6,374 nt of DNA from a bacterium (GCA_028869325.1 JAGWST010000379.1:1-6374); one strand, 5' to 3'. Positions 1-5,741 are shown, counted from the first letter of the stretch. Made by a program: numbers and translations. The notes: generated from the sequence alone by a model not told the origin.

Positions 1-140
1 GCGATCACCATTCCCGATGTCAGTTGCTCCGCGATCAGCTTCGTATGACCACCCAGTCCAGTCGTGGCATCGAGGTAGATCCCATCCGGCCGCACGGCGA
101 GATACTCCAAAACTTCCGCGGGCATCACTGAGATATGCAT
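1..140 (-). CDS. rsmH: 16S rRNA (cytosine1402-N4)-methyltransferase RsmH, N-terminal fragment (runs off left edge)
   Basis: RsmH (MraW) uses S-adenosylmethionine to methylate N4 of C1402 in 16S rRNA, in the decoding centre of the small ribosomal subunit. Only the first 46 codons are visible. They read MHISVMPAEVLEYL, then VRPDGIYLDATTGLGGHTK, then an IAEQL segment. This matches the family start: a His-x-x-Val opening, the 'RPDGIYxDxTxGxGGH' SAM-binding loop (Asp24 to His32 here) and the following helix. The ATG at 140-138 is chosen because an in-frame TGA lies at 149-147, only two codons upstream. No clear Shine-Dalgarno sequence precedes it. rsmH usually heads the division/cell-wall (dcw) cluster after mraZ, but here the preceding gene is a truncated thiolase that ends 21 bases upstream. 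Recognition is strong despite the short fragment. Confidence 0.88.
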   Translation of the reverse strand, partial: MHISVMPAEVLEYLAVRPDGIYLDATTGLGGHTKLIAEQLTSGMVI

Positions 141-161
141 GGGGCGTCACTTGGAACCGGC

Positions 162-869
162 TCAATTTAGACCCGCGGCCTCCAGCTTGGCCACATCGTC
201 CGCGGTGGAGTTCGGCCGTGGATGCTCGTCCCGCTCCAAGAGCACTTTGCCGGCGGCGCGGACCGGCGCGATGATCTCGTCGTCCGCTTGCTCCGCCCGC
301 GCGGCCGCCCAGCGCCGCTGGCTCTCCAGCGCGAAGGCATCCTGTGCCTCACGACTGATGCCGTATCGATCGGCCAGCAGATCGCAGAGCTCGCCCATGT
401 GCTTGCCGGTCAGCGGATCGATGAAGCCGTCCCTGAAGAGGCCGTCGACCAGCGTCATGTCGCCCATGCGCTTGCCCCAGCGTGCTCCAAAGACAAAGTG
501 CGGGATGTTCGTCATGTGCTCGACGCCCGCCGCCAGCACGACCTCCGCCTCGCCGAGGCGGATCGCCCGCGCCCCCTCGATCGTGGCCAGCATGCCGCTC
601 AGACATGCCTGCTGCACCGTGTAGGCTGGCGCAGAGGTGGGAACACCGGCACCCGTCGAGATCAGACGCCCCGGATTCGGACCCGTGCCGGCCTGGCGCG
701 CCAGGCCGACCACGGCCAGATCGACCATCTGAGGCTCGACCTCCACCGCTTCGAGCGCCGCTCGCGAGACGTGCGCTCCGAGATCGACCGCCGTCAGGCT
801 GCGCAGACTACCACCAAATTTGCCGATCGGCGTTCTCAGCCCACCGAGGACGTAGACCTCTTCGCTCAC
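162..869 (-). CDS. Thiolase (acetyl-CoA acetyltransferase family), C-terminally truncated, possible pseudogene
   Basis: Thiolases make or cleave 3-ketoacyl-CoA through an acyl-cysteine intermediate. The 235 residues align from the first residue with the N-terminal half of biosynthetic thiolases: LRTPIGKFGG (11-20), the nucleophile Cys89 in QQACLSGM, AAGVEHMTNIPH (113-124) in place of the usual GGMESMS, TGKHMGE in the loop domain, and RDEHPRP (213-219). Full-length enzymes have about 390 residues. Everything after 'AKL' is missing: the NAS-DGAA region, the GHPxG histidine and the CxGGG cysteine. Only 21 bases separate the stop from rsmH, so no frameshifted remainder exists downstream. The GTG start overlaps the upstream carboxyltransferase stop as GTGA, and GGGAGAG (882-876) lies 6 bases before it, so translation initiation looks intact. 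Without the C-terminal domain the protein should lack thiolase activity. It is either a degraded gene, a rearrangement junction or an assembly artefact. Confidence 0.85.
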   Translation of the reverse strand: MSEEVYVLGGLRTPIGKFGGSLRSLTAVDLGAHVSRAALEAVEVEPQMVDLAVVGLARQAGTGPNPGRLISTGAGVPTSAPAYTVQQACLSGMLATIEGARAIRLGEAEVVLAAGVEHMTNIPHFVFGARWGKRMGDMTLVDGLFRDGFIDPLTGKHMGELCDLLADRYGISREAQDAFALESQRRWAAARAEQADDEIIAPVRAAGKVLLERDEHPRPNSTADDVAKLEAAGLN

Positions 870-2341
870 GGTGCACTCTCCCGTTGGGAGAGGCGCGTCA
901 TCGCGTGATTGCCGGAGGCGGTCACCGTGATCGAGGCGATGTCGCCGCGCCGAGCGAGCTCTCGTATGAGCATGACCAGCGGCTTTCTCCCCAGTGGGTA
1001 GGCGGTCTTGATCGGCCCAGCGGCTTTGAGCTCGCGGTAGTTCTCGGCGCTGTAGTACGCCGCCAGCAGCAGATCGTCGTCCGAGTCGAACGGCCCGCGC
1101 TCGCGCCGGAGCCGCTCCAGCGCCGGCGCCAACATCTCGCCTGGCCTGCCGTTGACGGGTCTCTCGTCTCCGGCGATACGATCGTAGATATTGGGGTCCA
1201 CCGGCGCCGCGAGCTCGCCGTAGTAGCCCAGCACGTATCGCCGCACCTCATCGGGAACGGTGGCGTAGCGCTCCTTTCCGATGACGTTGAGCGTTGCCTG
1301 CGTCACGAGATACTGCGCAAAGGGGCTCACCATGATCGGATAGCCCAAGTCTCTCCTCACCACTGCCGCCTCTTCGAGAATCTCCTCCAGGCGATGCTCC
1401 AGCCCCATCTCCCGCAGCTGGCTGCGCAGATTGGAGATCATGCCTCCCGGCACTTGGTGCTCGTAGTGGAAGGCATCGTACGCCGCGATCTCGCCAAGCG
1501 GTTTTCCTTCGCGCGCGGCGACGTACCGAAAATGCTCCGCCACCTCTCCCACCAGATCGACGTCGATCCCGGTATCGTACCCCACGTGACGTGCGTTCGC
1601 CGTCAGCCACTCCGTCGAGGGATGCGAGGCGCCGTTGGCCAGTACCGAGGTGGCCGTGTGCACGGTCTCCACGCCGAGCGCAATCGCCTCCAGCGCGCAG
1701 AGCGGTGCGAGCCCCGTCAGACAGTGCGAGTGCAGCTGCAAGGGCAGCGCTCCGACGGCGACGCGCAGCGCAGGGATCAGCGTCTGCACGCGCTCGGGAC
1801 GCAAGAGGCCGCTGGGGTCCTTGAGGTAGATGGCATCCACGCCCATCGCCGCCAGCTCCTTGGCCTTGGCGGCGTAGTAGGCGTCGGTGTGGACGGGGCT
1901 GACCGTGTAGACCAGGCCTGCCGCGACATAGAGTCCACAGCGCTGGGCCGCGCGGACGTAGACATCGAGGTTTCGCAAGTCGTTCAGGGCATCGTAAGGC
2001 GTCGTATAGCGGATGCCGTTGGCGGCGATGCGCTCCGCGGTCCGTTCCACCACGTCGTCCGGGAAGAGCTCGAACGTAAAGAGACTCTGACCACGCACCA
2101 TCACGATCAGCGGCGTTCGCTGGACGATGCCGCTCATGACGCGCATGCGCTCCCAAGGGTCCTCCTTCAGGTAGCGGACGCAGACGTCGAAGACCGCGCC
2201 TCCCACCAAGTCGATCGCTTCAAAGCCCGCGCGGTCCAGCAGCGGCGCGACAGGCAGCATCATGGCTGTGGTCATGCGCGTCGACCAGAGGCACTGGTGG
2301 GCGTCGCGCAGCGTGACGTCGATCAGAGAGACGCGCTTCAT
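866..2341 (-). CDS. Biotin-dependent carboxyltransferase, pyruvate carboxylase subunit B / oxaloacetate decarboxylase alpha type
   Basis: The 491-residue protein should transfer the carboxyl group between carboxybiotin on the carrier protein and an acceptor, pyruvate/oxaloacetate in characterised relatives. The TIM-barrel domain starts at once with TLRDAHQ (10-16; Asp13 a metal ligand, Gln16 a substrate contact). It continues with GGAVFDVC (47-54), the DPWER motif, MVRGQS (81-86, substrate Arg83), YDALNDLRNL (116-125), Lys174 in LKDPSG (the usual carbamylated lysine) and the HSH metal ligands His204 and His206. The PYC_OADA domain follows with QVPGGMISNL (296-305) and the DLGYP-MVSPFAQ segment. 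The chain ends where OadA would run into its biotinyl domain, so biotin must come from the separate AccB. After HSH it reads CLTG, where I recall ATSG as typical in OadA. The ATG overlaps the accC stop by four bases; no good ribosome-binding site is visible, so coupling to accC is likely. No membrane subunits of a sodium-pumping decarboxylase are present. The exact substrate is inferred. Confidence 0.87.
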   Translation of the reverse strand: MKRVSLIDVTLRDAHQCLWSTRMTTAMMLPVAPLLDRAGFEAIDLVGGAVFDVCVRYLKEDPWERMRVMSGIVQRTPLIVMVRGQSLFTFELFPDDVVERTAERIAANGIRYTTPYDALNDLRNLDVYVRAAQRCGLYVAAGLVYTVSPVHTDAYYAAKAKELAAMGVDAIYLKDPSGLLRPERVQTLIPALRVAVGALPLQLHSHCLTGLAPLCALEAIALGVETVHTATSVLANGASHPSTEWLTANARHVGYDTGIDVDLVGEVAEHFRYVAAREGKPLGEIAAYDAFHYEHQVPGGMISNLRSQLREMGLEHRLEEILEEAAVVRRDLGYPIMVSPFAQYLVTQATLNVIGKERYATVPDEVRRYVLGYYGELAAPVDPNIYDRIAGDERPVNGRPGEMLAPALERLRRERGPFDSDDDLLLAAYYSAENYRELKAAGPIKTAYPLGRKPLVMLIRELARRGDIASITVTASGNHAMTRLSQRESAP

Positions 2342-3693
2342 GCCACCTGACTCGCTTGCAGGAGCTCCGCCTCAACCCAACGCGTATGGGTCTGATTGCG
2401 CAGGAAGGAGGGATGATCCAGGAGTGCGCGATGAAACGGGATCGTCGTCTCGATGCCCTCGACGCCGAAGCCGTCCAAGGCAAGACGCATCCGGTGGATA
2501 GCCGCCCGGCGATCCTCCGCCCAGACGATGAGCTTGGCGATCAGGGAGTCGTAGAACGGCGGCACCACGTATCCCTGATAGGCGTGGGTGTCCACGCGCA
2601 CACCCTCCCCTTCCGGCGGCGACCACGCGACGATGCGGCCCGGGGCAGGGCGAAACGTGGCCGGCGACTCGGCGTTGATCCGGCACTCGATGGCGTGACC
2701 GCGAGAGGCGATCGCCTCCTGGCGGAGGCGCGGCGAGCCGTGCTCCGCCACGTGCAACTGCTCGGCAATCAGGTCCAGGCCCGTGACCATCTCCGTCACC
2801 GGATGCTCGACCTGAACGCGCGTGTTCATCTCCAGGAAGAATGCCTCGTCGGTCACCGGATCGTAGACGAACTCGATGGTGCCGAGGCTGCTATATCCGA
2901 TGCGGCGAGCGATCGCCAGCGCACACTCCGCAAGGCGCTCACGGCAGGCGGCGGAGAGCGCCACGGCGGGCGCTTCCTCCAGCAGCTTCTGCGAGCGGCG
3001 CTGCAGGGAACAGTCGCGCTCGCCCAGGTGAATTACCGTGCCGTCCCGTCCGCCGAGCAGTTGAATCTCGACGTGCCGCACGCGCTCCAGAAAGCGCTCG
3101 GCGAAGAGCGTCTCGTCGCCGAAGGCCGCCCGCGCCTCGCCCTGTGCCTCCTGAAAGGCCGGCATCAGCTCGGCCGCCGCACGAACGACGCGCATTCCAC
3201 GCCCACCGCCACCCGCGGCGGCCTTCAGCAGCAACGGGTAGCCGACGCCACCGGCAAGGGCGGCCGCCTCCTGCGCCGTGTGCAAGACGCCGGGTGAGCC
3301 GGGAACAACGGGAACACCGATCTCGGCGACAATTCGGCGCGCCTCGATCTTGTTGCCCATCAGGCGAATAGCCTCGGGCGCCGGCCCGACGAACCCCACG
3401 CCGTGCTCGATGCAGGCTTGCGCGAAGGCGGCATTCTCCGCCAGGAAGCCGTAACCCGGGTGTATCGCGTCGCAACCCGCCGCGCTCGCCGCGGTCACGA
3501 GGGCGGCGACGTTGAGGTAGCTCTCAGCGGGCCGCGCCGGGCCGATGCAGAGCGCACGGTCGGCCAGGCGCACGTGCAGCGACTCCCGATCCGCCTGCGA
3601 GTAGACCGCCACCGTCTCGAGACCCAGCGCCTTGCACGTTCGAATGATACGCACGGCGATCTCGCCGCGGTTGGCCACCAAGATCCGCTTCAT
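2338..3693 (-). CDS. accC: Biotin carboxylase (acetyl-CoA / pyruvate carboxylase A-type subunit)
   Basis: This 451-residue ATP-grasp enzyme carboxylates biotin on its carrier protein with bicarbonate and ATP. The chain starts MKRILVANRGEIAVRI and shows the biotin carboxylase N-domain (HPGYGFLAEN, 78-87). It has the ATP-binding lysines Lys115 and Lys157, the glycine-rich loop GGGGRGMR (161-168), Glu274, and the catalytic block FLEMNTRVQVEHPVTE (286-301) with Glu288, Asn290, Arg292, Gln294, Val295 and Glu296. Arg338 is in ECRIN. These positions coincide with the numbering of Escherichia coli AccC, so the active site is complete and the length is normal. An upstream in-frame extension to 3825 exists but overlaps accB and has no similarity to the family. 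The chosen ATG overlaps the accB stop as ATGA, and the stop overlaps the carboxyltransferase start the same way. It could serve a pyruvate carboxylase-like complex, acetyl-CoA carboxylase, or both. Confidence 0.95.
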   Translation of the reverse strand: MKRILVANRGEIAVRIIRTCKALGLETVAVYSQADRESLHVRLADRALCIGPARPAESYLNVAALVTAASAAGCDAIHPGYGFLAENAAFAQACIEHGVGFVGPAPEAIRLMGNKIEARRIVAEIGVPVVPGSPGVLHTAQEAAALAGGVGYPLLLKAAAGGGGRGMRVVRAAAELMPAFQEAQGEARAAFGDETLFAERFLERVRHVEIQLLGGRDGTVIHLGERDCSLQRRSQKLLEEAPAVALSAACRERLAECALAIARRIGYSSLGTIEFVYDPVTDEAFFLEMNTRVQVEHPVTEMVTGLDLIAEQLHVAEHGSPRLRQEAIASRGHAIECRINAESPATFRPAPGRIVAWSPPEGEGVRVDTHAYQGYVVPPFYDSLIAKLIVWAEDRRAAIHRMRLALDGFGVEGIETTIPFHRALLDHPSFLRNQTHTRWVEAELLQASQVA

Positions 3694-4172
3694 TGGACCG
3701 GTTCGATGATCATCAACGGCTGGTCGTACTCCACCATCGCCGCGTCGTCCACGAGGATCGCGGCGATGCGCCCGCGAGCGCCCGCCTTGATACTGTTCAT
3801 CAGCTTCATGACCTCGATGATGCACAGCGTGTCCTGCTCCGAAACGATGCCGCCGACCTCGACGAACGGTGGGGCACCCGGTGCGGGCGAGCGGTAGAAT
3901 ACCCCCAGCATCGGCGCCTTGACGGCGACCCCGCTCGAAGGGAGGTCCGGGCGCGCCGGCCGCGCCGGCTTGGCCGATGCGGCCTCTGGCGCTTCCGCGA
4001 CGGGGTCGTCCGTCGTCGCGCCCTGAGATTCACTCGACGGCGAAGCGTTGCCGGCCGCGCCGCGCTTGCGAATGACGATCTTCAGATCACCCGTCTCGAG
4101 GCGGAACTCGTCGACCGTGGCGTTGCCGATCGCCTGGAGTATGCTGCGCACATCTTCGTGGCTCAAGTCCAA
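3690..4172 (-). CDS. accB: Biotin carboxyl carrier protein (BCCP), TTG start
   Basis: This small acceptor protein carries the covalently bound biotin that shuttles carboxyl groups from AccC to the carboxyltransferase. The 160 residues open with the usual amphipathic segment (MDLSHEDVRSILQAI, then DEFRLETGDLKIVIRK). A Pro/Ala/Ser-rich linker follows (about 39-82), then the biotinyl domain: the thumb-containing APMLGVFYRSPAPGAPPFVEVG (87-108) and the biotinylation motif EVMKLMN with Lys123. The reading frame is open far upstream, but no family similarity precedes residue 1. TTG at 4172-4170 is preferred because GGAGG lies nine bases before it. A second TTG two codons later has a poorer spacing of 15 bases, and an ATG pair near 4331 would add about 53 unrelated residues with no ribosome-binding site. 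It is the first gene of the minus-strand operon and overlaps accC by four bases. Confidence 0.92.
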   Translation of the reverse strand: MDLSHEDVRSILQAIGNATVDEFRLETGDLKIVIRKRGAAGNASPSSESQGATTDDPVAEAPEAASAKPARPARPDLPSSGVAVKAPMLGVFYRSPAPGAPPFVEVGGIVSEQDTLCIIEVMKLMNSIKAGARGRIAAILVDDAAMVEYDQPLMIIEPVQ

Positions 4173-4181
4173 TGATCGGCG

Positions 4182-4186
4182 CCTCC
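4182..4186 (-). promoter_or_regulatory. Ribosome-binding site of accB (decides the TTG start)
   Basis: On the minus strand the sequence is GGAGG, nine bases before TTG at 4172-4170. No ATG or GTG start in this frame has a comparable Shine-Dalgarno sequence. Together with the match of the following residues to the BCCP N-terminus, it fixes the start. Confidence 0.7.
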
Positions 4187-4201
4187 GCTGGAAGCTGATA
4201 C

Positions 4202-4220
4202 GTCTATATAGGTCTAGACC
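4202..4220. repeat. Abutting palindromes with GTCTA repeated at 10-base spacing (candidate operator)
   Basis: GTCTA occurs at 4202-4206 and again at 4212-4216, exactly one helical turn apart. Each copy starts a palindromic or near-palindromic unit: CTATATAG at 4204-4211 and GGTCTAGACC at 4211-4220. The position, 30-48 bases before the accB start and overlapping the only TATA-like box, suits a dimeric regulator of the carboxylase operon. No known operator was recognised. Confidence 0.35.
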
Positions 4221-4387
4221 GGTCCGGCAGCGGTTCGGTTCGTGGCGCGCGAGGCCCTGCGGCGAGGGGGCCGGTCCATCGGGCCCTTGGCCCCTTCCCG
4301 CCCGTACGACCGCGGCTCGCGGCGCCATCATACCACGCGCGGCGGGGCGCGGGGAGCGCCCGCGCATGCGTGGAACCACGCGTACGC

Positions 4388-4395
4388 GGAGGGAG
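4388..4395 (+). promoter_or_regulatory. Ribosome-binding site of the first hydratase gene
   Basis: GGAGGGAG lies five bases before the ATG at 4401. It is a strong Shine-Dalgarno sequence that supports this start over the upstream in-frame ATG at 4242. The protein also matches the nitrile hydratase beta N-terminus from this methionine. Confidence 0.75.
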
Positions 4396-4400
4396 TCCAG

Positions 4401-4664
4401 ATGACGCGAGTTCACGATGTGGGCGGGATGCACGGCTTCGGTCCGATCGATCGCGACGAGGTCGACGAGCCCTTTCACCACGAGTGGGAGGCGCGCGTCT
4501 TCGCGCTCAATCGCCTGTTGCTGCGCGCGAAGGTCTACAACCTGGACGAGTTTCGCCATGCCATCGAGCGCATGGATCCCGTCGCCTACCTCTCCGCTTC
4601 GTACTACGAGAAGTGGTTTGCCGGCATCGAGCGGCTGCTGGCGGAGAAAGGCGTGACGTCGTGA
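4401..4664 (+). CDS. Nitrile hydratase / thiocyanate hydrolase family subunit, beta N-terminal half (ScnB-like)
   Basis: The 87 residues correspond to the N-terminal domain of nitrile hydratase beta. They show VHDVGGMHGFGPI (4-16), the DEPFHHEWEARVFAL block (22-36), NLDEFRHAIERM (47-58), YLSASYYEKW (63-72) and a closing LLAEKGV. Arg57 in ERM is the equivalent of the conserved beta arginine that hydrogen-bonds to the oxidised claw cysteines, and the active-site tyrosines of the YLxxxYYExW segment are kept. The protein ends where a normal beta subunit (about 220 residues) enters its linker, and the rest is encoded by the next gene. This split and the gene order match thiocyanate hydrolase scnB-scnA-scnC; toyocamycin nitrile hydratase is also split. 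Related activator proteins (NhlE/P14K type) share this fold but lack the HDxGG start and the ERM motif, so subunit is favoured over activator. The stop overlaps the next start as GTGA. Confidence 0.88.
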   Translation: MTRVHDVGGMHGFGPIDRDEVDEPFHHEWEARVFALNRLLLRAKVYNLDEFRHAIERMDPVAYLSASYYEKWFAGIERLLAEKGVTS

Positions 4665-4978
4665 GCGCGGCGCCCGGGACGCAGCGCTTTCGCGTCGGCG
4701 ATCGTGTACGGACGCGAACGATGAATCCCTCCGGCCATACGCGGCTTCCGGCGTACCTACGCAACCGGCGCGGCGTGGTCGAGGCGATCCACGGCCACTT
4801 TCCGCTGGCCGACGAGCGCGCGCGCGGCATCGACGATGCGGAGGAGCAGGCACTCTACACCGTCGTTTTCGCGGCGGCGGAGGTTTGGGGAGGCGATGCC
4901 GGCGCGCCGTTCAGTATCGCCGCGGAGCTCTGGGACGGCTACTTGGAGCCGGCGGGTGCGATGGAGGAGGGTCGATGA
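4661..4978 (+). CDS. Nitrile hydratase / thiocyanate hydrolase family subunit, beta C-terminal half (ScnA-like)
   Basis: The 105 residues match the SH3-like C-terminal domain of nitrile hydratase beta. FRVGDRVRTRTMNPSGHTRLP (10-30) is followed by YLRNRRGVVEAIHGHF (32-47), YTVVFAAAEVWGGDA (66-80), and ELWDGYLEPAG near the end. Arg28 in GHTRLP is the second conserved beta arginine that contacts the modified cysteines. The GTG start at 4661 overlaps the previous stop (GTGA) and has only a weak AAAGG nine bases upstream, which points to translational coupling. An in-frame opening from 4370 exists but would run antiparallel in sense to no known domain and overlap the first subunit in another frame, so it is rejected. 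Together the two half-subunits total 192 residues, shorter than a one-chain beta, so the interdomain linker is largely gone. The product should assemble with its two neighbours. Confidence 0.88.
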   Translation: MSAAPGTQRFRVGDRVRTRTMNPSGHTRLPAYLRNRRGVVEAIHGHFPLADERARGIDDAEEQALYTVVFAAAEVWGGDAGAPFSIAAELWDGYLEPAGAMEEGR

Positions 4979-5619
4979 GCGATCACGGAGACGGCCATGG
5001 GCATGAGCACGATCATGCGCACGACCACGCCTCGAGCGCGACGATGTCGCAACGCGTCGCGGGTCTGGTGGCAACGCTCGAGCGCAAGGGCGTCGTCACC
5101 GGGCAGCAGCTGGACCGCGCCGTCGAAGAGTTCCTCGCTCACGCCAAGCCGGCCAACGGTGCCGCCGTGGTGGCGCGCGCATGGGTCGATCCCGCCTTCA
5201 AGGCTCGCCTGCTTGCAGACGCCAACGCGGCCATCGAGGAGCTAGGCTTCGACATGCGCCACTGGTCCTACGTCAAGCTGCGCGCCGTCGAGAACACGGA
5301 ACACCTCCATAACGTCATCGTCTGCACGCTCTGCTCGTGTTACCCGCTCTCGCTGCTGGGCCCGTCTCCGGCATGGTACAAGAGCGTCGCCTATCGCTCG
5401 CGCGTCGTGCGCGACCCACGCGGCGTGCTGGAGGAGTTCGGCGTCACGCTGGACCCGGGCACGGAGATCGAGGTGTGGGACAGCACCGCGGAACTGCGTT
5501 ATCTGGTCGTCCCGCGGCGTCCCGCCGGCACGGAGGGCATGGGCGAGGCGGAGCTCGCGAAGCTGGTCACGCGCGATTCGATGATCGGGACCGGGCTCTG
5601 CGCAGCGCCGCCGCGATAA
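4975..5619 (+). CDS. Nitrile hydratase alpha / thiocyanate hydrolase gamma family catalytic subunit, cobalt-type, His-rich N-terminus
   Basis: This 214-residue subunit carries the metal site that adds water to a C-N triple bond in nitriles or thiocyanate. The claw motif VCTLCSC holds Cys117, Cys120, Ser121 and Cys122. Thr after the first Cys is the cobalt-type signature; iron types have Ser. Other family blocks are NGAAVVARAWVDPAFKARLL (61-80), VENTEHLHNV, WYKSVAYRSRVVRDPRGVL (134-152), EIEVWDSTAELRY (164-176), RPAGTEG and VTRDSMIG (198-205). After the claw it reads CYPLSLLGPSP. Nitrile hydratases normally have CYPW there, and the GxSP piece resembles thiocyanate hydrolase gamma as I recall it. 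The first 18 residues contain seven histidines in an HxH pattern, a likely metal-binding tail. GGAGGAGG lies four bases before the ATG, which overlaps the preceding stop (ATGA). The substrate cannot be told from sequence alone. No activator or cobalt transporter gene follows; the 3' end overlaps an opposing ORF. Confidence 0.93.
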   Translation: MSDHGDGHGHEHDHAHDHASSATMSQRVAGLVATLERKGVVTGQQLDRAVEEFLAHAKPANGAAVVARAWVDPAFKARLLADANAAIEELGFDMRHWSYVKLRAVENTEHLHNVIVCTLCSCYPLSLLGPSPAWYKSVAYRSRVVRDPRGVLEEFGVTLDPGTEIEVWDSTAELRYLVVPRRPAGTEGMGEAELAKLVTRDSMIGTGLCAAPPR

Positions 5620-5737
5620 CGACCAGCAAGGCGAGCGCGGCGAGCGCGCCGAGGACGGGCAGCGTGACGGCCAGAACCAGCGCGGTGATCGCGACGGCGT
5701 CCTCGCCGACGCTCAGCACCGGGTTCGCTAGCGTCAC
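5567..5737 (-). CDS. DUF4126-like C-terminal fragment, single membrane segment, probably a truncated gene
   Basis: A 56-residue frame from GTG at 5737 reads VTLANPVLSVGEDAVAI, then a hydrophobic stretch of about 28 residues (16-45) rich in Ala, Leu and Val, then a basic tail, RRARSRSS. This resembles the last part of DUF4126 integral membrane proteins (about 190 residues), which end with a '(G/A)NPVxSxxED' motif, a final membrane helix and an arginine-rich tail. The upstream three quarters are absent: the same frame continues open through dacB but gives only Arg/Pro/Ser-rich sequence. Codon third positions are strongly G/C, as in true genes nearby. It starts five bases after the dacB stop without a good ribosome-binding site, and its last 53 bases lie antisense to the hydratase alpha gene. 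It is probably a gene remnant; a genuine small membrane protein is the alternative. The family match is from memory of the motif. Confidence 0.5.
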   Translation of the reverse strand: MTLANPVLSVGEDAVAITALVLAVTLPVLGALAALALLVVIAAALRRARSRSSNRA

Positions 5738-5741
5738 GCCT

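Larger units (their letters stand above)
4173..4400. promoter_or_regulatory. Divergent intergenic region between the carboxylase operon and the hydratase operon
   Basis: These 228 bases are the only long gap in the window and must hold the promoters of both divergent operons. Near accB there is an AT-rich pocket (4200-4220) in otherwise very GC-rich DNA. It contains the palindrome CTATATAG (4204-4211) abutting the perfect 10-base palindrome GGTCTAGACC (4211-4220). On the minus strand TATATA could act as a -10 element about 35 bases before the accB start, but no convincing -35 hexamer sits 17 bases upstream of it. The middle (about 4255-4300) has GGGGCC and GGCCCC arms able to form a weak hairpin. 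No convincing sigma-70 promoter is visible for the plus strand. I see no RNA gene and no supportable small ORF here. Confidence 0.45.

Noticed and set aside
1248..2156. A 302-residue minus-strand frame inside the carboxyltransferase gene
   Set aside because: It is out of frame with a gene whose motifs are unbroken along its whole length, and its composition is Arg/Gly/Ala-rich without domains.
482..2350. A 622-residue open frame on the plus strand, antisense to the carboxyltransferase
   Set aside because: It is Arg/Pro/His-rich low-complexity translation with no family motif, a by-product of the high GC third positions of the true minus-strand gene.
2356..3297. A 313-residue plus-strand frame antisense to accC
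   Set aside because: It is a shadow of the fully conserved accC coding sequence, with no recognisable domain and no ribosome-binding site.
4262..4296. GGGGCC / GGCCCC arms as a terminator or attenuator
   Set aside because: The stem is only six base pairs with a 16-base loop and no T-run, and such arms are expected by chance in DNA this GC-rich.
4401..4664. Reading the first hydratase protein as a nitrile hydratase activator instead of a subunit
   Set aside because: It has the HDxGGxxGFGP start, FRHAIERM and YLxxxYYExW motifs of beta subunits, and the next gene supplies the missing C-terminal half.
4173..4853. N-terminal extension of the accB frame through the intergenic region
   Set aside because: The added residues show no BCCP similarity and would run antisense through the first two hydratase genes. 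The GGAGG-TTG start explains the gene better.
144..5737. GCGTCAC present at both putative block borders (144-150 and 5731-5737) as a possible insertion-site repeat
   Set aside because: The same seven bases occur at other places in the window (near 1300 and 5443), so the match is not informative.
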